A stretch of DNA of 64,000 bases, from the NCBI RefSeq assembly GCF_000427445.1, contig NZ_KE386496.1:496001-560000 (forward strand). Reading direction: 5' to 3'. The stretch comes from Methylocapsa acidiphila B2 (GTDB taxonomy: Bacteria > Pseudomonadota > Alphaproteobacteria > Rhizobiales > Beijerinckiaceae). Positions 17,402-27,370 of this stretch are shown here, piece by piece. How positions within the stretch are numbered: the stretch's first letter is position 1; every line of letters starts with the position of its first letter. The notes under the pieces were generated by a model, which did no database searches, was not told where the DNA came from, and saw only the letters and a list, made by a program, of their open reading frames with translations. A program made the position numbers and the translations under genes.

Positions 17402-17688
17402 GCGGGCGAGATCCAGCAGGGCTCGAGGCGACGATCGAAAGCGGCTCTATAGCACCGATTTCGCATCGAACAGCAGAGGCTAAACTTCAGACTCGAGCTA
17501 TGCAGACAGTTTCGGCCGAGCGAGGGAGGCGTCAGCTGCGCACGGGAATGGCGCTGGAACGCGGCGTCGGGGCGCTTGTTTAAGTTTATTCCTTGATCAC
17601 GAAGGTGGTCCACTGCAAAGCTTGGATCGGGATGCTTCGGAAAGCTGGTTGCTGCTTATCCTCATCCTGCCCTAGGCGAGGCATCAGC

Positions 17689-18549
17689 ATGAGAAGCCAG
17701 GAGAAATCTTTGCCTTTTCGAGAGGTCATCTGGACTGGGAGAGGCGTTGCGACGCAAGACGGCGCCGGCGTCAAACTGACGCGAATCATCGGGCAGCCGG
17801 ATTTGCCGGACCTTGATCCGTTCTTGCTGCTGGACGAGTTCAGCTCGGACGATCCAAAAGCTTATGTCGCGGGCTTCCCCGATCATCCGCATCGCGGCTT
17901 TGAGACCGTGACCTATATGCTGGCCGGGCGGATGCGTCACCAGGACAGCAAGGGCAATCAGGGCCTCCTTCAGGCAGGCTCGGTGCAATGGATGACCGCT
18001 GGGCGCGGCATCGTCCATTCCGAGATGCCGGAGCAGGAGCGGGGCCTTTTGCGCGGATTCCAGCTTTGGATCAATCTGCCGGGGCGCGAGAAGATGCGCC
18101 CGCCGCGTTATCAGGAATTCGCGCCAGAACTCATCCCCTCGGCCGCGATCGGCGCCGGAGTCGGCGCCAAGATCGTCGCAGGAGAGATCGGCGCGACGCG
18201 AGGCCCGGTCGAAGCGGCGGCGACGCAGCCGATCTATTTCGATCTGGCGTTTGAAGCCGAGGCAGGCGCCGACATACCGCTTCCCCAGGATCATGCCGCC
18301 TTCGTCTATGTCTATGAAGGCGATCTACACATCGGCCAGGCGGCGCCGCGTCGGCTCGAGCGTGGCGATCTCGGCGTGCTGTCTTCCGGCGCGGCGGTCC
18401 GGCTCACGGCGGGGGGCGCAGGCGCCCGAGCGCTTCTCGTCGGCGGCCGACCGCTCGGCGAGCCGATCGTGCGCTATGGACCTTTCGTCATGAACACGCG
18501 GGAGGAGATTCGGCAGGCTATGGCCGATTTCCAGGCGGGCAAGTTTTAG
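17689..18549 (+). CDS. Pirin family protein
   Basis: 286 residues from ATG 17689. A two-domain cupin of the pirin family. The metal ligands are conserved: H66 and H68 in DHPHRGFETVTYML, and H110 and E112 in GRGIVHSEMP. Bacterial pirins can act as quercetin dioxygenases or as redox-sensing regulators. The wrbA gene starts 23 bases downstream, so the two form an operon. Together they suggest quinone or redox stress handling, which is an inference from pairing only. Confidence 0.93.
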   Translation: MRSQEKSLPFREVIWTGRGVATQDGAGVKLTRIIGQPDLPDLDPFLLLDEFSSDDPKAYVAGFPDHPHRGFETVTYMLAGRMRHQDSKGNQGLLQAGSVQWMTAGRGIVHSEMPEQERGLLRGFQLWINLPGREKMRPPRYQEFAPELIPSAAIGAGVGAKIVAGEIGATRGPVEAAATQPIYFDLAFEAEAGADIPLPQDHAAFVYVYEGDLHIGQAAPRRLERGDLGVLSSGAAVRLTAGGAGARALLVGGRPLGEPIVRYGPFVMNTREEIRQAMADFQAGKF

Positions 18550-18572
18550 AGTTGGTTGAAAGAGGAGGGGGC

Positions 18573-19190
18573 ATGGCGGACGTAAATATTCTCATCGCTT
18601 TTTATTCGAGAAGCGGCGTGACGGAGGCGCTCGCCGCCGCCATCGCCGAGGGCGCCAAGACGGCGGGAGGCGAAGTGCGCCTGCGCCGCGCGCGGGAGGT
18701 CGTGAGCGCGGAAATCATGGCGCATGCGCCGGGCTGGGCGGAGGCGGCCCAGGCGATGAACGCGCGCCATGAGGCGCCGACCAGCGCCGACGCGGAATGG
18801 GCCGACGCCATCATCTTCGGCACGCCGACGCGCTTCGGCGCGATGTCATCCGAGCTTAAGGCCTATATCGACGGCCTCGGCGGGCTTTGGGCGCAAGGCA
18901 AGCTGAATGGCAAAGCCGGAGCCGCATTTTGCTCGACCTCGACTGTTCACGGCGGCAATGAGTCGACCTTGCTGTCAATGTATAATCCGATGGCCCATCT
19001 CGGGCTGATCATCGTGCCGACCGGCTATGCCGACTCGTCGCTCTACGCCGCCGGAACGCCCTATGGCGCGAGCGCCGTCTCCTACAATAAGGCGACGCCG
19101 CCCACCGAGAATGATCTCGCCGTGGCGCGTTTCCAGGGCCGGAGAGTCGCGGCCGTCGCCAAAGCTTTGAAGGCGGCAGGGGTGAAATAG
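18573..19190 (+). CDS. wrbA: NAD(P)H:quinone oxidoreductase, WrbA type
   Basis: 205 residues from ATG 18573, preceded by AGGAGGGGG. It is a flavodoxin-like FMN protein: IAFYSRSGVTEALA is the phosphate-binding loop, GTPTRFGAMSSELKAYIDGLGGLW and CSTSTVHGGNESTLLSM are WrbA hallmarks. It catalyses two-electron reduction of quinones and so avoids semiquinone radicals. It is co-transcribed with the pirin gene just upstream. Confidence 0.95.
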   Translation: MADVNILIAFYSRSGVTEALAAAIAEGAKTAGGEVRLRRAREVVSAEIMAHAPGWAEAAQAMNARHEAPTSADAEWADAIIFGTPTRFGAMSSELKAYIDGLGGLWAQGKLNGKAGAAFCSTSTVHGGNESTLLSMYNPMAHLGLIIVPTGYADSSLYAAGTPYGASAVSYNKATPPTENDLAVARFQGRRVAAVAKALKAAGVK

Positions 19191-19260
19191 GCGCGACGGC
19201 GGCGCGAACCGATTGCCGCCGTCGCCGACACCCCCCGTATTCGGGCATTCTCATATGGGT

Positions 19261-20712
19261 TCAATTCGGACGCCGTCGGATGAAGGTCGAGCATCCTTTC
19301 TCGAAATCCGTCTTGATGCGCTCGCGCCCCAACAAAAGAGCGGCGACCTTGGATCTTCCGTCGTCATGCGTCGGATCGAGGCTTTCTCCGTCCCAATCGA
19401 CGACTCGCACGTCCCTGGGTTGGCGCAACGGCGATCCGGGGACGGCGTAGGTCGCGCCAATATAGGGAAGTGTGACTTTCAGGCTTTGCGGCGCATAGCT
19501 GTTTTGCCGCCCGCTGACGGGGACTGGCTCTCCGTAGCGCTCGAGCGCGGAAATATGCACCATTTCGCCGAGAGGTTCGGCGTGCCGGTCGTGGCCGACG
19601 AAATTGTCACGGCTCCAATAGGGAATATGCCGCATCCAGAAGGTCGCCTGTCCGGCGTAATTATTGATTGATCTATGCACGAACGGCCGGACGCAATAGG
19701 TCAATGATCGAGAATTATGTTGGTCCGCCGTCGCCCAGCTTGGATCGGGGCCTTCCCAGACATGGGGATCATCGAGCTTGACCGGAAAATCAGGATAATG
19801 GGCGCGAACCCGCCGGAGCATCCAGTCCAGGGTTATGTCGTCCAACGCTTTCTTTCGCAGCCAGCCCTCTTGGGTGAAGGTCCGGCGTTCCTGCTCGGGA
19901 ATATAACCGCCGCCGACATCGGCATGGGCGCCGGCGAACCAGACTTGCTCCACCGTCATCTCGCGGCTGAAGGCCTGGAATTTTGGCTTGCGCCAGGGCG
20001 TCGCCTCGAACGGCTCCCGATGCTCGTCGATCGCCAAGGCGTGCAAGTTGCATTTCGTGATCGAACCCAAGTCGACGTTGTGAAATCCATAGGCTTCGCG
20101 ATTGCGCAGCCTGAACTGGGGGAGTGGAACGCCGAGCGCGCCGACCGTGTCGAAAACGCCGACGCAGCTGATCGCGAAAGCTTCACGGGGATGCACATGC
20201 TCGGTCAAGCCGTCAAAGACCGAGGGGAGTCGGTCGTTGGGTTTTGTGTGGTAGAAGTCCCACACGCGCGCCTCGAGCTCGGGATTGCAGGAGGCTCGCT
20301 TGAGAAGCCCGGAGCAGGCGATGAGGCCGACCAGCGAGCGCGCGGTATAGGCTCCGCGAGAAAATCCGAAAATGAAAATCTGGTCGCCGGGCGCATAATA
20401 CCAGGACAGAAATTTGTAGGCCCGCCGCACATTGTCGCCGAGACCGCCGCCGAAAGCGCCGCCAAAAACCCTATCGACGAGCGCGCCGGTTCCGACCCCT
20501 CGCTCGTAGAAGATGATGCGCTGCCGATTATCCTCGCTATATTCGCGGCTGCCGGCGAAATGTTTTGCGCCTGTCGCCAGACGATCCGGCTCGAGGCTCT
20601 TGTTGATCAGCTCCCTCAGCCGAACGATATTCGTGTCGTAAGGTCCGATGTCGGCGTCGTTCCAGGTGCCGTCCAACAGCAAAATCAATTGTTTCGAATC
20701 GCTTGAAGCCAT
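19261..20712 (-). CDS. DUF2235 alpha/beta-hydrolase (Tle1-like phospholipase fold)
   Basis: 483 residues. The N-terminal LLLDGTWND is the DUF2235 opening. The catalytic triad can be placed: Ser118 in the nucleophile elbow GFSRGAYTARS, Asp188 in GVFDTVGA and His263 in GAHADVGGGY. The family contains the Tle1 lipase effectors of type VI secretion, but also many stand-alone proteins. Here there is no signal peptide and no VgrG, PAAR or immunity gene nearby, so an effector role is not supported. It is single, converging with wrbA. Confidence 0.87.
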   Translation of the reverse strand: MASSDSKQLILLLDGTWNDADIGPYDTNIVRLRELINKSLEPDRLATGAKHFAGSREYSEDNRQRIIFYERGVGTGALVDRVFGGAFGGGLGDNVRRAYKFLSWYYAPGDQIFIFGFSRGAYTARSLVGLIACSGLLKRASCNPELEARVWDFYHTKPNDRLPSVFDGLTEHVHPREAFAISCVGVFDTVGALGVPLPQFRLRNREAYGFHNVDLGSITKCNLHALAIDEHREPFEATPWRKPKFQAFSREMTVEQVWFAGAHADVGGGYIPEQERRTFTQEGWLRKKALDDITLDWMLRRVRAHYPDFPVKLDDPHVWEGPDPSWATADQHNSRSLTYCVRPFVHRSINNYAGQATFWMRHIPYWSRDNFVGHDRHAEPLGEMVHISALERYGEPVPVSGRQNSYAPQSLKVTLPYIGATYAVPGSPLRQPRDVRVVDWDGESLDPTHDDGRSKVAALLLGRERIKTDFEKGCSTFIRRRPN

Positions 20713-20885
20713 CGCCGCACGTCCCCCGACAAGGCGTTGAAACAGGGATCGCCCTGCGGCGCGCCGCTTTGTCCCCAGAGGGAACGCAAAATTGCGCCGC
20801 CGCCGCTCCTCGCGCCTTGCAGGCGCTTGAGCCCCCGTAAAAAGCTAACGAATCACAATGTCTCTACGTGAGAATTTTCATCATA

Positions 20886-21695
20886 TCACACCGCGATCGG
20901 CGCTTCGATGCGCGGATGCGGATCGTAATTCTCGAGCGCAATGTCTTCGTAGCGGAAATCCAAAATCGAACGCACCGCGCCGTTTAGAGCAAGTCGGGGC
21001 AGGGGACGGGGGTCACGCGAGAGCTGGAGGCGGGCCTGGTCCAGATGGTTCAGATAGAGATGGGCGTCGCCGAATGTGTGGATGAATTCGCCGGGCTCGA
21101 GCCCGCAGACATGGGCGATCATCCTGGTCAGAAGCGCATAGCTCGCAATGTTGAAGGGCACGCCGAGAAACGCATCGGCGGAGCGCTGATAGAGCTGGCA
21201 GGAGAGCCGCCGCGCGCCGTCAGGCGCCTCCGCGACGTGAAACTGGAACAGGCAATGGCAGGGCGCGAGCGCCATGGCCGGGAGATCCGCCGGGTTCCAG
21301 GCCGAGACAACCAGCCGGCGCGAGAAGGGATTGCGCCGGATTTCCGCGACGACGTCTGAGAGTTGATCGATGGTCCGCCCGTCGGGCGCTTGCCACGAGC
21401 GCCATTGCTTGCCGTAGATCGGGCCAAGATTGCCTTCCGCATCGGCCCATTCGTCCCAGATGCCGACGCTATGCGCCTTCAGATAGGCGATATTGGTGTC
21501 GCCCCGCAGGAACCAGAGCAATTCATGGACAATCGACGTCCAATGCAGCTTCTTGGTGGTGACGAGAGGAAAGCCGTGGGACAGGTCGAAACGGATCTGA
21601 TGCCCGAAAATGGAGAGCGTTCCGGTGCCGGTGCGGTCGGCCTTTGCGTCGCCTTCGGTCAGGATCTTGGCGAGAAGGTCGAGATAGGGGCGCAT
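20886..21695 (-). CDS. thyA: Thymidylate synthase
   Basis: 269 residues from ATG 21695. Converts dUMP to dTMP using methylenetetrahydrofolate, yielding dihydrofolate for FolA. Signatures: [19 protein letters not shown], the catalytic Cys146 in [33 protein letters not shown] and HLYLNHLDQ. The frame is open 29 codons further up but the conserved protein starts MRPYLDLL, 269 residues being the standard ThyA size. A GCGAGG sequence precedes the start. Confidence 0.96.
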   Translation of the reverse strand: MRPYLDLLAKILTEGDAKADRTGTGTLSIFGHQIRFDLSHGFPLVTTKKLHWTSIVHELLWFLRGDTNIAYLKAHSVGIWDEWADAEGNLGPIYGKQWRSWQAPDGRTIDQLSDVVAEIRRNPFSRRLVVSAWNPADLPAMALAPCHCLFQFHVAEAPDGARRLSCQLYQRSADAFLGVPFNIASYALLTRMIAHVCGLEPGEFIHTFGDAHLYLNHLDQARLQLSRDPRPLPRLALNGAVRSILDFRYEDIALENYDPHPRIEAPIAV

Positions 21696-21839
21696 GGAGA
21701 CCTCGCCTGAGCGGGATGAGAGCTGTATGTCGCGCCATTTTTGGCCCGCCTGTCGCTTCTTGGCGACGGGAATTGACCGCAATATCCAATCGACATAGAC
21801 GAAGCCGGAGGCGCAATCGCGACGTCTTGGGCTGCCACT

Positions 21840-22070
21840 TTAAGCTGAGCCGTTGGGTCGGAAACAAAGCGACAGAATGGCTCGAAGGTCGGCGCATTCG
21901 GCGCGCAGCCGATCGCGGTCTTTGATCAGGGCGGCGTTCGCGTCGCGTAAGACGGCGACCTCAGCGTTGAGCTTGTCCAACTCCTCAAGCTCATCGAGAA
22001 GAGGCCGCGCCTTGTCTGGAGCGATCATTTTGACCGGCCAATCTACGTAATTTTGTTCAATAATCTTCAT
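21840..22070 (-). CDS. Small coiled-coil hypothetical protein
   Basis: 76 residues from the ATG at 22070, or 113 from 22181; no clear ribosome binding site decides. The C-terminal 50 residues form a heptad-like coiled coil (LLDELEELDKLNAEVAVLRDANAALIKDRDRLRAECADLRA). The upstream half is AT-rich and unlike its neighbours. I recognise no family. It lies beside tRNA-Ser and may be a leftover of an integrated element, or an ordinary small protein. Confidence 0.4.
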   Translation of the reverse strand: MKIIEQNYVDWPVKMIAPDKARPLLDELEELDKLNAEVAVLRDANAALIKDRDRLRAECADLRAILSLCFRPNGSA

Positions 22071-22208
22071 CTGATAGTATTTGTGACAGATCGATGCAAG
22101 ACTTTGCAATTGATCGCAGCAAGATCTCTCATGAGATTCATGGACGAAATGCGAATCGCGCAGCGTGCAGAAAATTGACAAAATGAGAACGAAAATTCCG
22201 CTGAGGGA

Positions 22209-22302
22209 TGGCGGAGACGGAGGGATTCGAACCCTCGATAGGGCTTTACAACCCTATAACGGTTTAGCAAACCGCCGCCTTCAGCCTCTCGGCCACGTCT
22301 CC
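22209..22302 (-). tRNA. tRNA-Ser (anticodon GCT)
   Basis: Class II tRNA of 94 bases including an encoded CCA. The acceptor stem pairs GGAGACG with CGTCTCC, the T arm carries GGTTCGAATCC, there is a long variable arm typical of serine tRNA, and the anticodon loop TTGCTAA gives GCT. Reads AGC/AGU codons. Confidence 0.96.
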
Positions 22303-22700
22303 GAATCCGCCGGCGCCGACGAGTCGGCTGCAGGTCGGCGACGAGATATGCCCGAGTGGACGGGCGAAGGCAAGGGCGCTCTCCTCCTCTCTCAAGCACG
22401 CCCTTGCGCAAGCGTGGCGCTAAAGACACAACGGGCGACGGAAAGGCACTAAGCTCCTAAAAGTCGTTTTACATAGCGCGACCCGAAGCTAATGTGGCGT
22501 TGCGAACGGGGGCCAACCCGATCGTGTAGTTGGATCGGACGAGCTGAGCGGCGCGGGGCGCCTGGCGTTCGTTCGATCCGATCGAGAGGGGGGACGGCAT
22601 GCTTGGCCGCCTTGATCGCTGCAGCGGGCATCTCGCCTGAGCGGCTTTGGAGACGACAAGCAAGCCGGTCCCGATCGGGTTTTTGCAACGGAGAATTGAC
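22303..22700. other. Intergenic region upstream of the major porin
   Basis: No supported gene. It must carry the porin promoter and a long 5' leader, but I could not single out a convincing -35/-10 pair. Confidence 0.4.
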
Positions 22701-24341
22701 ATGAAGCTCTTCAAGGGTTTGCTCCTGGGATCGGCTGCGGCCCTCACGAGCGTGGTCGCAGCCCAAGCGGCGGACCTTCCCGCCAACAAGTCTGCCCCTA
22801 TCGAATATGTTCGCGTCTGCGACGCTTACGGCGCGGGGTTCTTCTATATTCCGGGCACCGAGACCTGCTTGCGGGTAGGTGGCTTGGTTGCGGCGGAAAC
22901 ACGGGCCTTCAACCCGAGCTATAGCATTTCGGGCACGAGCTTTTACGCGAACGGATCGGCGCCTACGCATGCCCTCTCGGGTGGAGCGACCGCGGGCTAC
23001 GGCTATATCCCGAGCGCCAGCCAATACTCCAATCAACGTTCACGCGACGCCTACTCCTTCAACGCCCTGGGCCGCGTCGAACTCGACGCGCGAACCAAAT
23101 CGGATTGGGGCACGGTCCGGACCTTTCTGCGCGTCGACTCCTATTATGGCTCTGGCGGCAATTCCGCGACGGGCGCGCTGAACGGCCTAGGCCAAGGCGT
23201 GATCAATACGACCGCTGGAACGACCGTCCAACGTGAGACGACGATCGTCAACAAGGCCTTCATCCAATTTGCCGGGTTGACCGCTGGTCGCGCGCAATCG
23301 ATGTTCGACTTCTACGCCGACGCTTATAACTATGACAGCTTGCGCGGCTCCAACGCGACCGTCTCTATGCTGGCCTACACGGCGACCTTCGGCGGCGGCT
23401 TCTCGGCGACCCTTTCGGTTGAGGATCAGCCTTCACGGCGCGCGAATGTCGGCAGCACATTCGCTGGCCCCCTTAATGCCGCGGGCACAGCAGCGACGGC
23501 TGTCACGGTCGGCGGCATCACTGCAACGAGCTTCCAGGCGCAGCCGGCCGGTTCCCGGATCCCTGAAATCGTCGGAAACGTTCGCTTCGATCAGCCTTGG
23601 GGCGCCGTTCAGCTCTCTGCCGCCGCCCATCAGGTCGCCGCGAGCCTTTGGGGATCGGGGTCTCTCGCTACCTCTGCGACGAGCTACGCTTACCCGGCTT
23701 TGACGACCAATTCCTACGGGTTTGCGGTTCAGGCCGGCGTCCAACTGAACATGGATTATCTCTCTCCAGGCGACAAACTCTGGCTGCAGGCAGCCTATGA
23801 AAGAGGCGCGTTCGGCTATATCGCCGGCAATAACCTCGGCTATAACTACGGCAATGGCGTCAACGCCAACCGCTATGCCGGCTCTGGGTTCACGCCCATG
23901 GATTATTCCTACGGCTGGAACCCCAATCCTGGTTCGGATTGCGTGTTCACGGGATATGGTCCTTATGCCGTTGGAGGCGGCAGCTGCCAGCTCACCTCGG
24001 GCTGGGACGTCACGGGCGCCTACAAGCATTACTGGCTCCCGACATTGGCCTCCGCGGTCTATGGCTCCTACATGGTTTACAATAATCCGCAGAACGCCCT
24101 CAACGGCTTTGGCGGCGCTGTCGGCGCGGCCAATATGAAAGAAGGGCGGGTCGGCACCAATCTCGTCTGGACGCCGCTCAAGGGCTTCGATATCGGCACG
24201 GAGTTCATGTACGTTCATCTGACGCAGTCGCGGCCCGTCGGTCTCGCCAGCGACACCCAGCTCATCAACGCCGGCTTGCCCGCGTTCAAGGCGAACAGCA
24301 ACGAATATGAAGGCCGCCTCCGCATTCAGCGCGCCTTCTGA
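22701..24341 (+). CDS. Major outer-membrane porin (Rhizobiales Porin_2/Omp2b type)
   Basis: 546 residues from ATG 22701, with GGAG eight bases upstream. A cleavable signal peptide ends VVAAQA, followed by ADLPANKSAP and the family signature YVRVCDAYGAGFFYIPGTETCLRVGG, with the two cysteines that form a disulphide in Omp2-type porins. The remainder is Tyr/Gly/Asn-rich beta-barrel sequence ending in RIQRAF, with the C-terminal phenylalanine needed for outer-membrane insertion. It is a general diffusion pore, probably abundant. It stands alone and ends at a strong terminator. Confidence 0.95.
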   Translation: MKLFKGLLLGSAAALTSVVAAQAADLPANKSAPIEYVRVCDAYGAGFFYIPGTETCLRVGGLVAAETRAFNPSYSISGTSFYANGSAPTHALSGGATAGYGYIPSASQYSNQRSRDAYSFNALGRVELDARTKSDWGTVRTFLRVDSYYGSGGNSATGALNGLGQGVINTTAGTTVQRETTIVNKAFIQFAGLTAGRAQSMFDFYADAYNYDSLRGSNATVSMLAYTATFGGGFSATLSVEDQPSRRANVGSTFAGPLNAAGTAATAVTVGGITATSFQAQPAGSRIPEIVGNVRFDQPWGAVQLSAAAHQVAASLWGSGSLATSATSYAYPALTTNSYGFAVQAGVQLNMDYLSPGDKLWLQAAYERGAFGYIAGNNLGYNYGNGVNANRYAGSGFTPMDYSYGWNPNPGSDCVFTGYGPYAVGGGSCQLTSGWDVTGAYKHYWLPTLASAVYGSYMVYNNPQNALNGFGGAVGAANMKEGRVGTNLVWTPLKGFDIGTEFMYVHLTQSRPVGLASDTQLINAGLPAFKANSNEYEGRLRIQRAF

Positions 24342-24372
24342 TAATTGGCTCTATAAAAGGCTTCATCGATCT

Positions 24373-24400
24373 GGCCCGGCGTGAAAGCGCCGGGCCTTTT
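24373..24400 (+). terminator. Rho-independent terminator of the porin gene
   Basis: Perfect 9-bp stem GGCCCGGCG/CGCCGGGCC with a 6-base loop followed by TTTT, 31 bases after the porin stop. Confidence 0.9.
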
Positions 24401-24438
24401 CCTTATGCGGTCCGAGCCGCGTGGCGTCGTGCAGCGAG

Positions 24439-24480
24439 CAAAAAAAAGCGGAAGGCCGCTTTATTGCGCGCCTTCCGCTT
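24439..24480 (-). terminator. Rho-independent terminator of the rpsF-rpsR-DUF2232-rplI operon
   Basis: 10-bp stem AAGCGGAAGG/CCTTCCGCTT around a 15-base loop; on the minus strand it is followed by a run of eight or nine T. It lies 67 bases past the rplI stop. Confidence 0.88.
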
Positions 24481-24547
24481 TACTTGCCTGGGTTTGGACC
24501 GGCGGCCGCTGCGGGACCCCGGAGTTATTTGATTCCTTTGCGCGTTC

Positions 24548-25117
24548 CTACCGGTCGCCGAGGCTCCCGCCGGCGTCGGCGAGCGCGGCGCCGACCTCGA
24601 GGCCGAGATCATCCATTGTCGTCTCCTCGACGACATTGACTTCCTCGCCCTTCGCCTGCCGTTCGGCTTCGGCCTCGGACCGCGCCACGTTGATCGTGAC
24701 GTCGGCGCTGATTTCCGGGTGCAACTGGACCGGAATCGCATGAAGTCCGATTGTCTTGATCGGGGTCCTCAGGATGATTTGAGTCCGGTTCGCGCTGAAG
24801 CCGCCGGCCGTGATGGCGTCGGCGATGTCGCGGGTCGAGACCGAGCCGTAAAGATGGCCGGTCTCTCCGGCCTGGCGGATGACGACGAAGGTCTGGCCAT
24901 TGAGCTTCTCAGCGATCGCCGCGGCTTCGTTCTTGGTTTCCAGATTGCGCGTCTCGAGCTGCGCGCGCTGGCTCTCGAAGCGGTTCTTATTCGCTTCGGT
25001 CGCGCGCAAGGCTTTGCCGCCAGGAAGGAGGAAATTGCGGGCGTAGCCATCCCGCACGCGGACCGTGTCGCCCATCTGGCCGAGCTTGGCGATGCGTTCG
25101 AGCAAAATTACTTCCAT
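24548..25117 (-). CDS. rplI: 50S ribosomal protein bL9
   Basis: 189 residues. The N-terminal RNA-binding domain has [19 protein letters not shown] and the signature [16 protein letters not shown]; a long helix connects it to the C-terminal domain (about 75-148). The tail beyond about 150 is acidic and longer than in E. coli bL9 (149 residues), as is usual in alphaproteobacteria. It is the last gene of the rpsF-rpsR-DUF2232-rplI cluster. Confidence 0.97.
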   Translation of the reverse strand: MEVILLERIAKLGQMGDTVRVRDGYARNFLLPGGKALRATEANKNRFESQRAQLETRNLETKNEAAAIAEKLNGQTFVVIRQAGETGHLYGSVSTRDIADAITAGGFSANRTQIILRTPIKTIGLHAIPVQLHPEISADVTINVARSEAEAERQAKGEEVNVVEETTMDDLGLEVGAALADAGGSLGDR

Positions 25118-25155
25118 TATATCGCGTCCTTCATATTGATTGAACGAGGTGATTC

Positions 25156-26220
25156 TCAGAGTTTGCGCGCGACGGCTTTGTCCCTACGCTCGCGCAGGGA
25201 AAAGGCGGCCTCGGCGAGCCCAACCAGGCAGAACACTAGGAGCGGCCAGGGCATCAGGGTGAATAGGCCGAAATAGACGATGATGAGCACAGGCTTGCGG
25301 AACCGCCCTCCATGCGTCAGATCGTGAATGACCGAGAGCCCCTGCAGCGCGAAGGCCATCCCGAGCGCAGTCGCGACAATGGCGCTGATGAGGCCCGGAA
25401 GACGGGTGAGGAAATAGGCCGCGACGAGCGCGGCGGCGAAGACGAGGGCGTAGATTCGCGGCAGCTGAAGCTCGCGGGCGATGTTTGGCCATGGCCGTGG
25501 CAGCCGACCCGACACCTGGACGACTCGCCCAGCCAACCACAGATTCGCCAGCAGCATCACAAGGGTCGATGCGGCCATCATCGGCGCCATCGCGAGCGCC
25601 ACCCATCTCGCGACGGCGTGAATATCGAGCTTGCCGGCGAGCATGGGCTGGTTGGCGGTCAGGCTCTCGAGGATCGGCGTCGCTTCCTTGATGGCGCCGT
25701 CGAGCGCGGCCTCAAATCCGCCGGCGCGAAAGCTCGCATAAAAGGCTGCGCCAACGGCGAGCGTCGCGGAGATTGCGATCGCATATGTAAAAATGCGCTC
25801 GAGGGGGCAATATTCCCGCGAGAAGGTTCGGCTAGCCGCTGAGGCGATGCTCCAAGGAAGGTTTCCCTTCGCTCGGCTCAAGGAGGCGAGATAGCTGAGC
25901 CAGAGGGCAGGGAGGCCCAAGCTGAGGAGGAATGTCAATGCTGCGAGGCCGGCGTCGTCGAGGTTGCTCGACCATTCATGCGGGCGTTGAGCCGCCGCGA
26001 GCAGAAAGACGATCAGGGGCGCAGCGGCCGTGGCGCCGATGCCGGCGACCCGGCCAAATCCGAGCATGGCGATCATGATCGGAAGAGGCGCGAGATAGGC
26101 CAAGGCGATGGCCAGCCAAGTTCCTTGGCCGACGAGGCTGAACAAGAGAGCCCCGGCCGCGCCGGCCCCGACCGCGACGGCGTGAGATGTGCCGAATGTA
26201 AAAAAGCGTTTTTTGATCAT
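25156..26220 (-). CDS. DUF2232 (YybS-like) integral membrane protein
   Basis: 354 residues with about eight hydrophobic segments, including a long N-terminal hydrophobic region ([17 protein letters not shown] and following). Position between rpsR and rplI is the conserved location of DUF2232 proteins in alphaproteobacteria. The function is not established. It starts about 180 bases after rpsR and ends 38 bases before rplI, so it is probably co-transcribed with them. Confidence 0.85.
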   Translation of the reverse strand: MIKKRFFTFGTSHAVAVGAGAAGALLFSLVGQGTWLAIALAYLAPLPIMIAMLGFGRVAGIGATAAAPLIVFLLAAAQRPHEWSSNLDDAGLAALTFLLSLGLPALWLSYLASLSRAKGNLPWSIASAASRTFSREYCPLERIFTYAIAISATLAVGAAFYASFRAGGFEAALDGAIKEATPILESLTANQPMLAGKLDIHAVARWVALAMAPMMAASTLVMLLANLWLAGRVVQVSGRLPRPWPNIARELQLPRIYALVFAAALVAAYFLTRLPGLISAIVATALGMAFALQGLSVIHDLTHGGRFRKPVLIIVYFGLFTLMPWPLLVFCLVGLAEAAFSLRERRDKAVARKL

Positions 26221-26404
26221 GCTCTGCTGTCCCGCTGACGGCGGTTAGGGGCGGGTCGGACTTTATCGGCTCCGCCCGTCCCAGCAATTCCGTACGGCCC
26301 GGCCGACGGTCGCTGGATATTCTACTTCTACACAAATGGAAGCCGGGCGACGATCGCGCCCGGCCCGTTCAAACTGTCAATGATCCGACCGGCGCCAAGC
26401 GCGT

Positions 26405-26650
26405 TCAGCGAATCACATAAGGCAGAAGCCCGAGGAAGCGGGCGCGCTTGATCGCCTTAGCGAGCTCGCGCTGCTTCTTGGCCGAAACCGCGGTGATGCG
26501 CGACGGCACGATTTTACCGCGTTCAGAAATGTAGCGCGACAGAAGGCGGGTGTCCTTGTAATCGATTTTCGGCGCGTTCGGAGCCGAAAAGGGGCAGGTT
26601 TTCCGCCGGCGGAAGAAGGGGCGGCGGGGAGCCGCTGCGGTGGTCGACAT
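26405..26650 (-). CDS. rpsR: 30S ribosomal protein bS18
   Basis: 81 residues, standard for bS18. It contains [48 protein letters not shown] and the terminal [12 protein letters not shown]. The start overlaps the rpsF stop by one base (TGATG), ensuring coupled synthesis with its assembly partner bS6. Confidence 0.98.
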   Translation of the reverse strand: MSTTAAAPRRPFFRRRKTCPFSAPNAPKIDYKDTRLLSRYISERGKIVPSRITAVSAKKQRELAKAIKRARFLGLLPYVIR

Positions 26651-27105
26651 CAGAAAGTTCCCTCCTCGCTCGAGGCCGCCTCATCGCGCGGCCGGCGCGG
26701 GCCGCGGTCGCCGCGATCCCCACGGTCCGGACGGGGGCCTCTGCGGTCGCCGCGGTCAGGACGGTCGCCGCGATCATCGTCGTCGCGCTTGCGCATCATG
26801 ACCGACGGTCCCGATTCGTGCGCCTCGACGCGGATGGTCATAAAGCGGATGATGTCCTCGTTGAGGCCGAGCTGACGCTCGAGCTCAGCGAGCGCCGCTG
26901 CAGGGCCGTCGATATTGAGAAGCGTGAAATGCGCCTTGCGGTTCTTCTTGATCCGATAGGCGAGGGACTTGACGCCCCAATATTCCGCTTTCTCGATCTT
27001 GCCGCCCAAGGACTCGATCACGGATTTGCATTGCTCGGTCAGGGCTTCCACCTGCTGGGCGGAAATATCCTGACGCGCGAGATAAATATGCTCATAAAGA
27101 GCCAT
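26650..27105 (-). CDS. rpsF: 30S ribosomal protein bS6 with charged repeat tail
   Basis: 151 residues. The globular bS6 domain (about 1-95) has [15 protein letters not shown] and [24 protein letters not shown]. The tail (about 110-151) is a low-complexity series of Arg-Gly-Asp and Asp-Arg-Gly units ending in an acidic stretch. E. coli bS6 also has a C-terminal tail that RimK modifies with glutamates, but the repeats here are different. It is the first gene of the operon, with a plausible promoter about 165 bases upstream. Confidence 0.96.
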   Translation of the reverse strand: MALYEHIYLARQDISAQQVEALTEQCKSVIESLGGKIEKAEYWGVKSLAYRIKKNRKAHFTLLNIDGPAAALAELERQLGLNEDIIRFMTIRVEAHESGPSVMMRKRDDDDRGDRPDRGDRRGPRPDRGDRGDRGPRRPRDEAASSEEGTF

Positions 27106-27270
27106 TGCGCCTGCCTTTCTTACAGAGCGCGGCGTCGGCGCAAAGCCCTTCGAGCCTCGGACAGGCTCGATCAGACTGCGAAGGCGGAGACACAGGAAAG
27201 TGGATCAGCGCGATCCGTCCCGATGGAGTCGGGTTTCCGTTCAGCCCCCGGCCGAAGCCGCGAAGGGCGC

Positions 27271-27298
27271 TTTATACCCCGAATCAGCATGGAAGCAA
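27271..27298 (-). promoter_or_regulatory. Candidate sigma-70-type promoter of the rpsF operon
   Basis: On the minus strand TTGCTT (27298-27293) is followed after 16 bases by TATAAA (27276-27271), a good match to a vegetative promoter. It leaves a leader of about 160 bases before rpsF. In many bacteria such leaders bind the bS6:bS18 complex, but I could not confirm that structure here. Confidence 0.5.
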
Positions 27299-27370
27299 GG
27301 CGCGCGGCCGCAGCGCTTCGAATTATCTCTAAATCTCGGTTTTGCGGCGAAAGATAGCGATGCGCAGGCC

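Noticed and set aside
19261-20712. Type VI secretion effector assignment for the DUF2235 protein
   Set aside because: No VgrG, PAAR, Hcp or immunity gene in the neighbourhood; fold alone does not justify it.
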